A DNA stretch of 64,000 nucleotides, from the NCBI GenBank assembly GCA_046348585.1, contig JAXMDZ010000003.1, forward strand, positions 186,001 to 250,000, read 5' to 3'. The notes beneath the pieces were generated by a model that was not told the origin of the DNA, searched no databases, and worked only from the letters and a program-made list of their open reading frames with translations. Shown piece after piece: positions 10,242 through 18,743 of the stretch; within the stretch, counting starts at the first letter, position 1, and each line of letters starts with the position of its first letter. Source of the DNA: JADZAI01 sp046348585. Lineage in GTDB: Bacteria; Pseudomonadota; Alphaproteobacteria; Micropepsales; Micropepsaceae. Made by a program: the position numbers and the translations under genes.

Positions 10242-10472
10242 TCAGTCCTTCGGGTCGGGCGGGATGAGGGCCTTGAAGTCGGTCTGGCGGGTGACGCGGC
10301 CCTGGTAGCCCCAGCCGCCGTCGCCGACGTCGTGGACCAGGACATAGGTCATGGCGCGGACCTCCTCGCGGCCCTCGGCCGCGACCACGGCGTCGGTGAC
10401 CTTCTCGATCATCATCTGCTTGCGCCGGGGCGAGACCCAGCCTTCGGCGGTGTAAATGTGGACGACAGGCAT
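10242..10472 (-). CDS. Tautomerase (4-oxalocrotonate tautomerase family)
   Basis: A 76-residue small tautomerase. The protein begins MPVVHIYTAEGW, so removal of the initiator methionine would expose the catalytic Pro1 used for keto-enol tautomerisation. The start at 10472 is preceded by AAGGAGG at ideal spacing, and longer frames upstream are spurious. A charged middle (SPRRKQMMIEKVTDAV) and VRAMTYVLVHDV match the beta-alpha-beta unit of the family, which assembles as hexamers or dimers. It is divergent from the AraC-type regulator, which may control it. The substrate is unknown. Confidence 0.85.
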   Translation of the reverse strand: MPVVHIYTAEGWVSPRRKQMMIEKVTDAVVAAEGREEVRAMTYVLVHDVGDGGWGYQGRVTRQTDFKALIPPDPKD

Positions 10473-10587
10473 CGGAACCTCCTTCTTTCTCGAACCGATG
10501 GCGTCGAAATAGGCGCGCGCGGGCCTGGACGTGAGCGGCCGGAATGCCAATATAGGATCACTTTCGGCCAACAGCGGACCTGCGCCC

Positions 10588-11520
10588 ATGCGCCGCGTCG
10601 CCCTTCTCGCCCCGCCGGGGGCCGTCCCGTTCGACATCGGGACGGCGCTGCATGTGTTCGGCCATTGTCCGGGCGGGCGCTATGCCGTCGAGGTCTGCGC
10701 CGCCACGCCGGGGCCGGTCGCGGCGCAGGCCGGGCTGGTGCTGGTGGCGACGAAGGGTCTGCGCGGCCTTGCGAAGGCCGATCTGGTGATCGTGCCGGGG
10801 ATCGAGGACACCGAGGCCGCCCTGCCCGCGCCGTTGCTGGCCGCGCTGCGCAAGGTCCATGCGCGCGGCGCCGAGATCGCCTCGATCTGCACCGGCGCAT
10901 TCGTGCTGGGGGCCGCCGGGCTGCTGGACGGGCGGCGCTGCACGACCCACTGGGCGCGGGCGGACGAGCTTCAACGCCGCTATCCCGAGGCTGCCGTCGA
11001 TGCCCGCGCGCTTTATGTCGAGGACGGGCGCGTCGCCACCTCGGCGGGGATCACGGCGGGAATCGATCTCTGCCTCGATCTGCTGCGCCGTCATCACGGC
11101 GAGCGCATCGCCAATCAGGTGGCGCGCGTCATGGTGTTCAGCGCGCACCGCGAAGGCGGACAGGCGCAGTTCGTGGAGCGGCCCGTGCCAAAGCTGCGCG
11201 GCAAGGGGCTGGCGGGGGTGCTGGAGGCGGCGCTCGCCAAGGCCGGGGGAGCGGCGAGCGTGAGCGATCTCGCGCGGCGGGCGAACATGCCGGTGCGCAC
11301 CCTCACCCGGCGGTTTCACGCCGAGATGGGGATGCCGCCGCTGCAATGGCTGATCGCGCAGCGCGTGCGCCGGGCGCAGACCCTGCTGGAGGCGAAGGGC
11401 GGCGAGGTGAAGGAAATCGCGCACGCGACGGGCTTCGGCTCGGCGCTCGCCTTCCGCCGCCATTTCAAGCGGCTGGTCGGCGTGACGCCCGCCGCCTATC
11501 GCGCCGCCTTCCGGGGGTGA
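10588..11520 (+). CDS. GlxA-type AraC-family transcriptional regulator
   Basis: A 310-residue regulator with two parts. Residues 1 to about 170 form a DJ-1/PfpI (class I glutamine amidotransferase-like) domain, with LVIVPGIED and the nucleophile-elbow sequence SICTGAFVLGAAGLLDGRR. The C-terminal third is an AraC/XylS helix-turn-helix domain (VSDLARRANMPVRTLTRRF, VKEIAHATGFGSALAFRRHFKRLVG). This GlxA-like architecture usually senses a metabolite with the amidotransferase-like domain and activates nearby genes. The start at 10588 opens directly with the domain (MRRVALLAPPG). It is divergent from the small tautomerase gene across 115 bases, the most likely target. The inducer is unknown. Confidence 0.88.
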   Translation: MRRVALLAPPGAVPFDIGTALHVFGHCPGGRYAVEVCAATPGPVAAQAGLVLVATKGLRGLAKADLVIVPGIEDTEAALPAPLLAALRKVHARGAEIASICTGAFVLGAAGLLDGRRCTTHWARADELQRRYPEAAVDARALYVEDGRVATSAGITAGIDLCLDLLRRHHGERIANQVARVMVFSAHREGGQAQFVERPVPKLRGKGLAGVLEAALAKAGGAASVSDLARRANMPVRTLTRRFHAEMGMPPLQWLIAQRVRRAQTLLEAKGGEVKEIAHATGFGSALAFRRHFKRLVGVTPAAYRAAFRG

Positions 11521-11543
11521 GCGGCGCGCGACGTGGGCAGGCC

Positions 11544-11579
11544 GCGAAGCCGTGGGGTCTGCCTTCGCGGACCATGACA
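11544..11579. repeat. Dispersed palindromic repeat, copy 2
   Basis: Shares GCGAAGCCGTGG, a GGTCYGC-CTTC-GCGGACC hairpin (11556-11573) and ATGACA with the copy at 10077-10114. The left arm carries T for C at one stem position, which still allows a G-U pair in RNA. Both copies lie in intergenic DNA flanking the tautomerase/AraC pair. Confidence 0.55.
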
Positions 11580-11669
11580 TGGGGGGCGAATGGCGCACGC
11601 TGCCGTGCTTTGCCGCTGCGCGGGCTTTCGCCATTGGCGAAAGCGCCCCCTTCCCCGGCTTCGCCGGTA

Positions 11670-11693
11670 CTTCCCCCGCGAAGGCGGGGGAAG
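11670..11693. terminator. Perfect 10-bp intergenic hairpin between convergent genes
   Basis: CTTCCCCCGC (11670-11679) pairs exactly with GCGGGGGAAG (11684-11693) across a GAAG loop. It lies between the ends of the convergent regulator and valS genes, where a bidirectional terminator would be expected, but it lacks a U-run. It may alternatively be part of a repeat family. Confidence 0.4.
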
Positions 11694-11726
11694 AAAGGCG
11701 TGGGCGCGGTGGCGGCCCGTTCCGCG

Positions 11727-14378
11727 CTAGCCGAGGCGGGCGATGGCTTCGTTGAGGCGGTCGCGGATGGCGGCGGCGGCTTCGCGGCGTTCCTTCTGCT
11801 CGTCGATCACCTCTTCGGGTGCGCGGGCGACGAAATCGGCGTTGGCGAGCTTGGCGTCGATCTTGGCGATCTCGCCGTCCTGCTTGGCCGCGTCCTTCTT
11901 CAGCCGCGCCAGCTCCTTCGCCTTGTCGATATGGCCGGTGAGGTCGAGCACGAAGGCGCCGAAGCTGACGACCGCGCTGGCGGTCGCCTCGCCCGAGACC
12001 GGCTCGAACGCGACGGCCGTCTTTGCGAGTCGGGCGAAGAGCGGCGCGAACTGCTGGATGACGGCGCGCTCCACCTTGCCGTTCAGCTCGATGGAGGCGT
12101 TCACCTGCGCGCCGGGCGGCACGTTGAGCAGCGAGCGCACCGACCGGATCGCCGTGCAGCCTTCGATGATCGCGTTCATGTCGCGGTCCGCCGCTTCATC
12201 GACGAGGCCGGCGTCGTAGGACGGCCAGGCGGAGAGCATCAGGAAGCCGTCGCGGCCCCCTGCCCGTTCGCCGATCTTCGCCCAGAGTTCCTCGGTGATG
12301 TAGGGCGTGAACGGGTGCATCAGCCGCAGAATCTGGTCGAGCGCCCAGGCGGCGGTGGCGCGCGTTTCGTCCTTCAGCGCGCCGTCCGCGCCCATCAGCG
12401 CCGGCTTGATCAGCTCGACATACCAGTCGCAATAGGTGTTCCAGACGAACTGATAGAGCGCGGTCGCGGCGTCGTTGAAGCGGAAGGCTTCCAGCGCCTC
12501 GCGCACCAGACGCTCGGTCTTGACCGTCTCGCCGACGATCCAGCGGTTGATCGTGTCGGCGGGCGAGGCCGGGTCGAAGCCGGCCACTGGATCGCAGGCG
12601 TTCATCTCGCAGAAGCGCGCGGCGTTCCAGAGCTTGGTGCAGAAGTTGCGGTAGCCCTCGACGCGGGCCGGACCCATGCGCACGTCCTTGCCCTGCGCGG
12701 CGGCGATGGCGAGGCCGAAGCGCAGCGCGTCGGCCCCGTACTGGTCGATGAGGGTCAGCGGGTCGATGACGTTGCCCTTCGTCTTCGACATCTTCTGGCC
12801 CTTCTCGTCCACGACGCGGGCGTGGATGAGCACCTTGGCGAAGGGGGCCTTTTCCATGAAGCGCGTGCCGAACATCATCATCCGGGCGACCCAGAAGAAG
12901 ATGATGTCGAACATCGTGACGAGCACGCTGGTCGGATAGAAGCGGCGGAGGTCTTCGGTCCGTTCGGGCCAGCCGAGCGTCGAGAACGGCCAGAGGCCCG
13001 ACGAGAACCAGGTGTCGAGCACGTCGGTGTCGCGCACCAGCGGACGGTCGTCGCCGTAATGGGCGCGGGCCGCCGCGAGCGCCGCGGCTTCGGTTTCCTC
13101 GACGAACACATGGCCGTCCGGCCCGTACCAGGCCGGTATCTGGTGGCCCCACCAGAGCTGGCGCGAGATGCACCAGGGCTGGATGTTCTCCAGCCACTGG
13201 AAATAGGTCTTCTGCCAGTGCTCGGGCACGAACTGCGTTTCGCCGCTGCGCACCGCCGCCATCGCCGTCTCGGCGAGCGGCTGGACGTTCAGATACCATT
13301 GCTCGGTGAGGAACGGCTCGATGACGACGGTCTTGGTCTTCTCGTCGTGCGGGACGGCGTGGACGATGTCCTCGATCCGCTCCAGCAGGCCCTGTTCCTC
13401 AAGGTCGGCGACGACGCGCTTGCGGGCGGCGGCGGCGGCGAGGCCGCGATAGGCCTCCGGCACCGCATCGTTCAGCGTGCCGTCGCGGTTGAGGATGTTG
13501 ATCGCCGGAAGCTTCGTGCGCTTCGCCACCTCGAAATCGTTGAAGTCGTGGGCCGGGGTGATCTTCACCGCGCCCGAGCCCTTTTCGGGGTCGGCATAGG
13601 AATCGGCGACGATCGGCACGAGGCGGCCGGTGAGCGGCAAGCGGACCAGCTTGCCGACCAGATCCCGGTAACGCTCGTCGTCGGGGTGCACCGCGACGCC
13701 GGTGTCGCCCAGCATCGTTTCGGGCCGCGTGGTGGCGACGACGATGAAACGCTCCGCATCGTCGGCGAGCGGGTATTTCAGGTGCCAGAGATGGCCCTTC
13801 ACGTCGATGGATTCGACCTCGAGGTCGGAGACCGCCGTCTGCATCGACGGGTCCCAGTTCACGAGGCGGTTGTCCTTGTAGATGAGGCCGTCCTTGTAGA
13901 GCGCGACGAAGACCTTGAGCACCGCGGCGCTGAGGCCTTCGTCCATCGTGAAGCGCTCGCGGCTCCAGTCGCAGGAGGCGCCGAGGCGGCGGAGCTGGCG
14001 GGTGATGGTGCCGCCCGATTCCGCCTTCCACTCCCAGACCCGCTCCACGAACGCCTCGCGGCCGAGGGCCTGACGGCTGGTCTGCTTCTCGCGGAGCTGG
14101 CGCTCGACCACGAGCTGCGTCGCGATGCCGGCATGGTCGGTGCCGGGGACCCAGAGCACATCCTTGCCGCGCATCCGCTCGAAGCGGCAGAGGATGTCCT
14201 GCAGCGTCGAGTTCAGCGCATGGCCGATATGGAGCGAGCCGGTGACGTTGGGCGGCGGGATGACGATGGAGAACGTCTCGGCATCCGGGCGCGTGCCGCC
14301 GGCGAAGGCCCCCGAGGCCTCCCAGGCGGCATAGAGCCGCTGTTCGATCGCGGCGGGGTCGAAGGTCTTGTCGAGCAT
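11727..14378 (-). CDS. valS: Valine--tRNA ligase
   Basis: An 883-residue class I aminoacyl-tRNA synthetase that charges tRNA-Val and edits misactivated threonine. The HIGH motif is seen in PPPNVTGSLHIGHALN (about residues 37-52) and the KMSKS motif in GQKMSKTKGNVIDP. The N-terminal MLDKTFDPAAIEQRLYAAWE is the usual ValS opening. The middle holds the editing domain (VATTRPETMLGDTGVAVHP). The C-terminal 70 residues form the valyl-specific coiled coil (KELARLKKDAAKQDGEIAKI). Length is normal for the family. It follows popZ on the same strand, an order often seen in alphaproteobacteria. Confidence 0.97.
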   Translation of the reverse strand: MLDKTFDPAAIEQRLYAAWEASGAFAGGTRPDAETFSIVIPPPNVTGSLHIGHALNSTLQDILCRFERMRGKDVLWVPGTDHAGIATQLVVERQLREKQTSRQALGREAFVERVWEWKAESGGTITRQLRRLGASCDWSRERFTMDEGLSAAVLKVFVALYKDGLIYKDNRLVNWDPSMQTAVSDLEVESIDVKGHLWHLKYPLADDAERFIVVATTRPETMLGDTGVAVHPDDERYRDLVGKLVRLPLTGRLVPIVADSYADPEKGSGAVKITPAHDFNDFEVAKRTKLPAINILNRDGTLNDAVPEAYRGLAAAAARKRVVADLEEQGLLERIEDIVHAVPHDEKTKTVVIEPFLTEQWYLNVQPLAETAMAAVRSGETQFVPEHWQKTYFQWLENIQPWCISRQLWWGHQIPAWYGPDGHVFVEETEAAALAAARAHYGDDRPLVRDTDVLDTWFSSGLWPFSTLGWPERTEDLRRFYPTSVLVTMFDIIFFWVARMMMFGTRFMEKAPFAKVLIHARVVDEKGQKMSKTKGNVIDPLTLIDQYGADALRFGLAIAAAQGKDVRMGPARVEGYRNFCTKLWNAARFCEMNACDPVAGFDPASPADTINRWIVGETVKTERLVREALEAFRFNDAATALYQFVWNTYCDWYVELIKPALMGADGALKDETRATAAWALDQILRLMHPFTPYITEELWAKIGERAGGRDGFLMLSAWPSYDAGLVDEAADRDMNAIIEGCTAIRSVRSLLNVPPGAQVNASIELNGKVERAVIQQFAPLFARLAKTAVAFEPVSGEATASAVVSFGAFVLDLTGHIDKAKELARLKKDAAKQDGEIAKIDAKLANADFVARAPEEVIDEQKERREAAAAIRDRLNEAIARLG

Positions 14379-14431
14379 GGTCTTCGTCGTCTCGGCTGGC
14401 GCTTTTCGGGCGCGGACATGGCATTTCGCAG

Positions 14432-14467
14432 GGTGAAAAGCAAAGCGGCCGGGGCTGGCCCGGCCGC
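14432..14467 (-). terminator. Rho-independent terminator after popZ
   Basis: On the minus strand a 9-bp stem (GCGGCCGGG / CCCGGCCGC, 14445-14467) with a 5-nt loop is followed by TTTGCTTTTC. It lies just past the popZ stop and upstream of valS, so it should reduce read-through from popZ into valS. Confidence 0.65.
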
Positions 14468-14492
14468 TGGAGCATCGGTCCTGGGGGCGAGC

Positions 14493-15047
14493 CTAGCGGC
14501 GGCGGCTCGCGACCCGCGCGACCTCGTCCCGTACGACCCGCTCCACCACGTCGGGCAGATGGGTGTCGAGCCACTGCTTGAGCATCGGGCGGATCATGGC
14601 GCGCACCAGACCTTCCAGCGACTTGCCGGCTTCCGACTGGGCGATGGCGATGTCGCGTTCGAGCGCGACGAAGGCCGAGGCGGCGCGATCGATGACGGCC
14701 GGGGCGATCAGGCCCTCGGCCTCGTCGTCCGGCATGTCCGGCTCGTCCGGCAGGTCGGCGAGTTCGGGCTCGGGCTGGGGCGCGAAGGCGATGTCGTCGG
14801 CCGGCTGGACCAGCGAGGGGCGCGGCCGGGGCGCGGGGGCCGGAGCGGGAGCCGGGGGTTCGGGCACCACGTCGGTCAGTTCGAGGATTTCCTCCTCGGG
14901 CTCCTCGGCGGGCGCGGCGGCTTCCGGCTCGGCGGCCGCTTCCGCGGCGGGCGGGGCCTCTACCTCTTCCTCGGAAATGATCCTGCGGATGGAGGCGAGA
15001 ATCTCCTCCATCGTCGGTTCGCCAGCTTGCGGCGCAGCATCGGACAT
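14493..15047 (-). CDS. popZ: PopZ-like polar organising protein (DUF2497)
   Basis: A 184-residue protein with the three-part PopZ layout. An N-terminal helix (EPTMEEILASIRRIISEEE) recruits client proteins in characterised PopZ. A disordered Pro/Glu/Ala-rich acidic linker spans about residues 32-115 (PAPAPAPRPRP, PDEPDMPDDEAE). Two C-terminal helices needed for oligomerisation follow (SLEGLVRAMIRPMLKQWLD, LPDVVERVVRDEVARV). PopZ forms a polar condensate anchoring the centromere and cell-fate kinases in Caulobacter and relatives. The neighbourhood tolC-popZ-valS is a common alphaproteobacterial arrangement and supports the call. It has a recognisable terminator downstream. Confidence 0.88.
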   Translation of the reverse strand: MSDAAPQAGEPTMEEILASIRRIISEEEVEAPPAAEAAAEPEAAAPAEEPEEEILELTDVVPEPPAPAPAPAPRPRPSLVQPADDIAFAPQPEPELADLPDEPDMPDDEAEGLIAPAVIDRAASAFVALERDIAIAQSEAGKSLEGLVRAMIRPMLKQWLDTHLPDVVERVVRDEVARVASRRR

Positions 15048-15116
15048 CGTCGGCCCCCAGTCGCCGGCGGCGCGACTCTCGCCATCGCCGCCTGATTCCC
15101 GATCATGGACGCAAGA

Positions 15117-16484
15117 CTAGTCTTCGCCAACCCCGATCAACTGGCCCGCGACGCTGTCGGCGTGCGGCACCGGGTCGTAGAGATCGACCGGCAGGCCGAT
15201 CTGCGACGCCGAGAGGTGGCCCATCGCCGCCAGCAGCGAATAGGCGGCGATATAGACGTTGGCCTTGTTGGTCACGAGCGTCGAACGCGCGTCGAGCAGC
15301 GCCTGCTCGGCGTTCAGCACGTCGAGCGTGGTGCGCGCGCCGACTTCGGCTTCCTGGCGGACGCCTTCATAGGCGATCTCGGAGGCGTGGACCTGATCCT
15401 CGGCCGCCTGGATGGACGAGCGCGCCGCCGCGAGGCCTTCCCAGGCGTTGGTCACGGCCTCGACCGTCTGGCGCTCGGCGAGCGTCGCGAGCAGGCGGGT
15501 CTGGCTGTTGGTCTGCTTGGCCTGGCGGATGGACGACCATTCCGCGCCGCCCTGATAGAGCGGCACCGTCGCGCCGAGGCCGATCGAGCCGGCGTCGGTT
15601 TCACGGTCCGGGCTGAGGAGCGAATCGGAATTGACCTCGCCGCGCGAATAGGAGGCGGTCAGGTTGACGCTCGGCAGCAGCGCGCCGATCGCCAGATCGA
15701 CGCCGGCCTCGGCGGCGAGCTGCTGCTCGCGCGCGGCGACCAGGCTGGGGTTGAGGCGCAGCGCCGTCTCGATCGCTTCGTCGAGCGTCTTGGGCAGGGC
15801 CGGAAGCGCGGGCGCGGCTTCCAGCTTCTCGGGCGGGTGGCCGACGATGCGCACATAGGCGGCGCGGCTCGCTTCCAGATTCGCCTGGGCGGCGATCAGG
15901 CCGGTCTGCGCGCCCGACAGCGCAGCGTCGGCCTGGGCGACGTCGGTGCGGGTGATTTCGCCCACGTCGAAACGGTCCTGCGCCGCCTGGCGCTGGCGGC
16001 TGAGCACGTCGATCTGGTTGCGCGACAGTTCGACCAGCGAGAGATCGCGCACGACGTTCATGTAGGCCGTCACCGCCGACAGCAGCGTGTTCGACTCGAC
16101 GCCCGCAAGGCCCGCGCGGCCGGCGCGGATCGTCGCCTTGGCGATCTCGCGCTGCGCCAGCACCCGGCCGCCGGAGAAGATCGGCTGGGTCGCGGTGATC
16201 TCGGCGCTCCAGCTGTCGGTGTTGATGTCGTTGCCGTAGTCGCGGCCCTTGCCGGCGCTGCCGGTGATCGAGACCTTGGGACGCCAGCCGGCGTTCGCCT
16301 GGGCGAGTTCCTCGTCCGTGGCGCGCAGGCGGGCGCGTTCGGCCAGAAGCTGGGGATTGGAGGTGTAGGCCTCTACCATGGCTTCCTGGAGCGTCTCGGC
16401 CAGCGCCGGGCCGGTCGCCAGCAGGCACATGGCGGACGCCGCCGACAGAAGGACGGGGCGGAGGCGGCGCGGAGAAAGCGTCAT
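15117..16484 (-). CDS. tolC: TolC-family outer-membrane channel protein
   Basis: A 455-residue outer-membrane factor for type I secretion and drug-efflux pumps. A signal peptide is visible at the N-terminus (hydrophobic ASAMCLLATGPALA, cleavage probably before ETLQEAM). Two repeats of the outer-membrane efflux domain follow: NPQLLAERARLRATDEELAQA near residue 40 and NPSLVAAREQQLAAEAGVDLA near 240. Each has long alpha-helical coiled segments for the periplasmic tunnel. The AEVGARTTLDVLNAEQALLDA segment near 385 is highly conserved in TolC. No inner-membrane pump component lies beside it. It sits directly downstream of the methyltransferase gene with about 20 bases between, suggesting co-transcription. 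Confidence 0.92.
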   Translation of the reverse strand: MTLSPRRLRPVLLSAASAMCLLATGPALAETLQEAMVEAYTSNPQLLAERARLRATDEELAQANAGWRPKVSITGSAGKGRDYGNDINTDSWSAEITATQPIFSGGRVLAQREIAKATIRAGRAGLAGVESNTLLSAVTAYMNVVRDLSLVELSRNQIDVLSRQRQAAQDRFDVGEITRTDVAQADAALSGAQTGLIAAQANLEASRAAYVRIVGHPPEKLEAAPALPALPKTLDEAIETALRLNPSLVAAREQQLAAEAGVDLAIGALLPSVNLTASYSRGEVNSDSLLSPDRETDAGSIGLGATVPLYQGGAEWSSIRQAKQTNSQTRLLATLAERQTVEAVTNAWEGLAAARSSIQAAEDQVHASEIAYEGVRQEAEVGARTTLDVLNAEQALLDARSTLVTNKANVYIAAYSLLAAMGHLSASQIGLPVDLYDPVPHADSVAGQLIGVGED

Positions 16485-16505
16485 GGGTCGATCGGTCCGT
16501 TCTGA

Positions 16506-17165
16506 CTAGAACACGAAACTGGGAACTGCCGCGAAGCCGGGCAACGGCGCCGCGGAAGCGTCGAACGCGATCCGGCCGGAGACTCCGGCGGGCGCCTTCT
16601 GGAAAATGTGGGCTTTTCCGATGCCGGAGTCTGTGACGATTCCGACAAGACGGCCACCGGGCTTCAGCTGCGCGAGCAGCCCGTCGGGCCGGGCCGGGAC
16701 CGCGCCGTCGAGGAAGATCGCGTCATAGGGCGCGCCGGCGGCATGTCCGGCGGCGAGCGGGCCGGTCGCCACCGTGACGTTGGCGGCCCCGAGGGCTGCC
16801 AGCGTCGCGGCGGCAGAGGCGGAGAGCGCGGCGTCCGATTCGAGCAGGACCACCGAGGCCGCGAGCCGGGCCAGCACGGCGGCCGCATAGCCGGTCGCGC
16901 CGCCGACGACGAGCACCTTGTCGGACGGCCGGATGGCGGCGAGCTGGGCGAGCTTGGCGAAGACGCGCGGGTCGAGCAGTTCGCGGCCCGGCGCGACCTC
17001 GATGGCTTCGCCCATATAGGCGAGGCTCGCCTTCCCGTCCGGCACGAATCGCTCGCGCGGCACCTCGCGCATCGCGGCGATCAGGGCCGGATCGGTCACA
17101 TCGGCAATGCGGACCTGGCCGTCGACCATGTTGGCGCGCGCTGCTTCAAATCCGCTCTGTGTCAT
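16506..17165 (-). CDS. Protein-L-isoaspartate O-methyltransferase-like protein
   Basis: A 219-residue SAM-dependent methyltransferase of the PCMT family, which starts repair of isoaspartyl residues. Family marks are ARANMVDGQVRIADVTD and REVPRERFVPD at the N-terminus and the SAM-binding loop KVLVVGGATGYAAAVLARLA, where the usual GxGxGY glycines are partly replaced (GGATGY). YDAIFLDGAVPARPDGLLAQLKPGG follows. The AEVPRE(L/R)FVP region and reduced SAM loop are typical of the group that precedes tolC in alphaproteobacteria, so activity as a true isoaspartyl methyltransferase is uncertain. The start at 17165 is chosen because the frame upstream runs into tRNA-Cys. tolC follows 21 bases downstream. 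Confidence 0.85.
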   Translation of the reverse strand: MTQSGFEAARANMVDGQVRIADVTDPALIAAMREVPRERFVPDGKASLAYMGEAIEVAPGRELLDPRVFAKLAQLAAIRPSDKVLVVGGATGYAAAVLARLAASVVLLESDAALSASAAATLAALGAANVTVATGPLAAGHAAGAPYDAIFLDGAVPARPDGLLAQLKPGGRLVGIVTDSGIGKAHIFQKAPAGVSGRIAFDASAAPLPGFAAVPSFVF

Positions 17166-17322
17166 GGAATCCGGCCCGGCGTTTCGAGTCGGGCGCTTAT
17201 AGCACTGCGCTGCGCTGCGGCAATCCAATTGGCGGCCCGCCCCGGATTGCGCGTTGTGGGCCGTGAATCGTTCTGGTATGAGCCCCGCTTCATTCCGTCG
17301 GACAGACGATCCTGCGTTCCGA

Positions 17323-17396
17323 GGCCACGTGGCGGAGTGGTTACGCAGAGGACTGCAAATCCTTCTATCCCGGTTCGATTCCGGGCGTGGCCTCCA
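17323..17396 (+). tRNA. tRNA-Cys (anticodon GCA)
   Basis: A 74-base tRNA with encoded CCA. Acceptor arm GGCCACG (17323-17329) pairs with CGTGGCC (17386-17392), discriminator T, CCA at 17394-17396. The T-arm CCCGG-TTCGATT-CCGGG is perfect and the anticodon GCA is at 17355-17357. It is transcribed away from the methyltransferase gene. Confidence 0.96.
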
Positions 17397-17555
17397 CCCC
17401 TTTTCTTCATGGGTATGAACCAAACGAGTCCGCCGGGCGGCATCGTTAACGGCTCTTTAACCAAGGCGGCGTATCCAGAGATCGTCTTCCCTTGAAGACA
17501 CCCCACCATTCGAGTTTACCTTTCACGGGCCGCGGAAACGCGGCCCGCTCTTTTT
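17397..17555 (+). ncRNA. Possible small transcript ending at a strong terminator
   Basis: Between the two tRNA genes lie about 130 bases with no open frame of note, then a very strong Rho-independent terminator. The stretch includes a GTCTTC-CCTT-GAAGAC hairpin (about 17484-17499). It may be a small RNA, or just the 3' trailer of the tRNA-Cys transcript. No known family was recognised, so only the terminator is firm. Confidence 0.3.
17526..17555 (+). terminator. Rho-independent terminator with GNRA loop
   Basis: A perfect 9-bp stem CGGGCCGCG / CGCGGCCCG (17526-17534 and 17539-17547) closed by a GAAA tetraloop is followed by CTCTTTTT. It reads on the plus strand downstream of tRNA-Cys and upstream of tRNA-Asn. 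Confidence 0.85.
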
Positions 17556-17619
17556 GCAGCGACGCCCAATCCGCCATTGACGGGCGGGGCGGCACTAAGA
17601 TACCCAGCGCGTCCTACGT

Positions 17620-17694
17620 TCCGCGGTAGCTCAGTGGTAGAGCAGCCGGCTGTTAACCGGCTGGTCGTAGGTTCGAATCCTACCCGCGGAGCCA
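17620..17694 (+). tRNA. tRNA-Asn (anticodon GTT)
   Basis: A 75-base tRNA with encoded CCA. Acceptor TCCGCGG (from 17620) pairs with CCGCGGA (17684-17690), discriminator G, CCA at 17692-17694. The D-arm sequence TAGCTCAGTGGTAGAGC, anticodon stem GCCGG/CCGGC with GTT at 17652-17654, and T-arm GTAGG-TTCGAAT-CCTAC are all canonical. Confidence 0.97.
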
Positions 17695-17810
17695 TTTCCC
17701 CCGGCCGAATGATCGCGCCGGCGGAATGCGCCAGAGGCGCTTCCCCTCCCCCCAGTCGTTGCCGACTCCTCCTTGCCGATTCCGGCGCGCGCCGTAGGCC
17801 GCTTCGCCGA

Positions 17811-18710
17811 TCAGGCGAGCGCCGCCCGCAACCGAGGCGCGGCGAAATCGAGGAAGCTGCGCATCTTGAGCGGCATGAGGCCGCGCCCGGCGTGCACCAG
17901 ATTGACCGGCAGCGGCTCGACCTCGAAGTCGGCGAGGACGATCCGCAGGGCGCCGCCGGCGATCGCCTCGGCCGCCTGATAGCGCAGCACGCGCGTCACC
18001 CCGACGCCCGCGACCGCCGCGTCCACTGCCGCCTCTGCCGTCGAGACCGTCAGGCGGGGCCGCACCGGCAGGTCCATCGCCGGTCCGCCGGACGGGTCGC
18101 GGAAACGCCAGGTCTGGGCGGTCGCCATCCGTTCGAAACTCACGCAGGGCATGTCCGACAGGGCGGCCGGAGAAGCCGGTTCGCCGTGCGCCGCCAAAAG
18201 GCCGGGGCTGGCGCAGACGACGGTGCGCATCGAGCCCACCCGCGTCGCCATCATGGCGCTGTCGGCCAGCGCGCCGATCCGCACCGCCATGTCGATGTGG
18301 TCGTCGACCAGACGCGCATTCCGGTCGGACAGATGGAGCTGGACGTCGATCAGAGGATGGGCCCCGAGAAAGGCGATGACCACCGGCAGGACATGAAGGC
18401 GGCCGAAATGGATCGGGGCGCTGACGACCAGCTCGCCCTTGGGCGTCAGGAACTCGCCGGACGCGGCGCGCTCGGCTTCCTCGACCTGCTCGACGATGCG
18501 TCGCGCCGCCGCGACATAAGCGACGCCGGCGTCGGTGAGGGTCAATCTGCGGGTCGTGCGGATCAGCAGCCGCGCGCCGACCAGGGCCTCCAGATCCGAG
18601 AGCTTCCGGCTGAGGGTCGGCAGCGGAACGCCCAGTTCGCGGCCCGCCGCCGACAGGCTGCCGCGCTCCACCACCCGCAGCAGGAGGGACATCGCCTCGA
18701 ACCGGTCCAT
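17811..18710 (-). CDS. LysR-family transcriptional regulator
   Basis: A 299-residue LysR-type regulator. The N-terminal winged helix-turn-helix is plain: MDRFEAMSLLLRVVERGSLS and GRELGVPLPTLSRKLSDLE, then LLIRTTRRLTLTDAG. An effector-binding domain of the periplasmic-binding-protein fold follows (GELVVSAPIHFGRLHVLPV, HIDMAVRIGALADSAMMATRVG). The start at 18710 opens exactly at the DNA-binding domain. It is divergent from an AhpD-like peroxidase gene with a 19-bp near-palindrome in between, the classical arrangement for autoregulation plus control of the neighbour. The subgroup resembles LysR regulators of oxidoreductase genes, but the effector cannot be told. Confidence 0.92.
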   Translation of the reverse strand: MDRFEAMSLLLRVVERGSLSAAGRELGVPLPTLSRKLSDLEALVGARLLIRTTRRLTLTDAGVAYVAAARRIVEQVEEAERAASGEFLTPKGELVVSAPIHFGRLHVLPVVIAFLGAHPLIDVQLHLSDRNARLVDDHIDMAVRIGALADSAMMATRVGSMRTVVCASPGLLAAHGEPASPAALSDMPCVSFERMATAQTWRFRDPSGGPAMDLPVRPRLTVSTAEAAVDAAVAGVGVTRVLRYQAAEAIAGGALRIVLADFEVEPLPVNLVHAGRGLMPLKMRSFLDFAAPRLRAALA

Positions 18711-18724
18711 CGTTATTCCAGTAT

Positions 18725-18743
18725 TCGGTAAGATACTTTCCGA
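18725..18743. promoter_or_regulatory. Candidate LysR operator palindrome
   Basis: TCGGTAAGATACTTTCCGA is an almost perfect inverted repeat (TCGG/CCGA outer arms, AAG/CTT inner arms) located just upstream of the LysR start and about 85 bases from the divergent peroxidase gene. Its size and position fit a LysR recognition site. This is inferred from symmetry only. Confidence 0.5.

Noticed and set aside
10233..15095. A 1620-codon open frame opposite valS and popZ
   Set aside because: It is the antisense of valS and popZ. Its composition (Arg, Ala, Gly and Asp runs) matches a high-GC shadow and no domain is seen.
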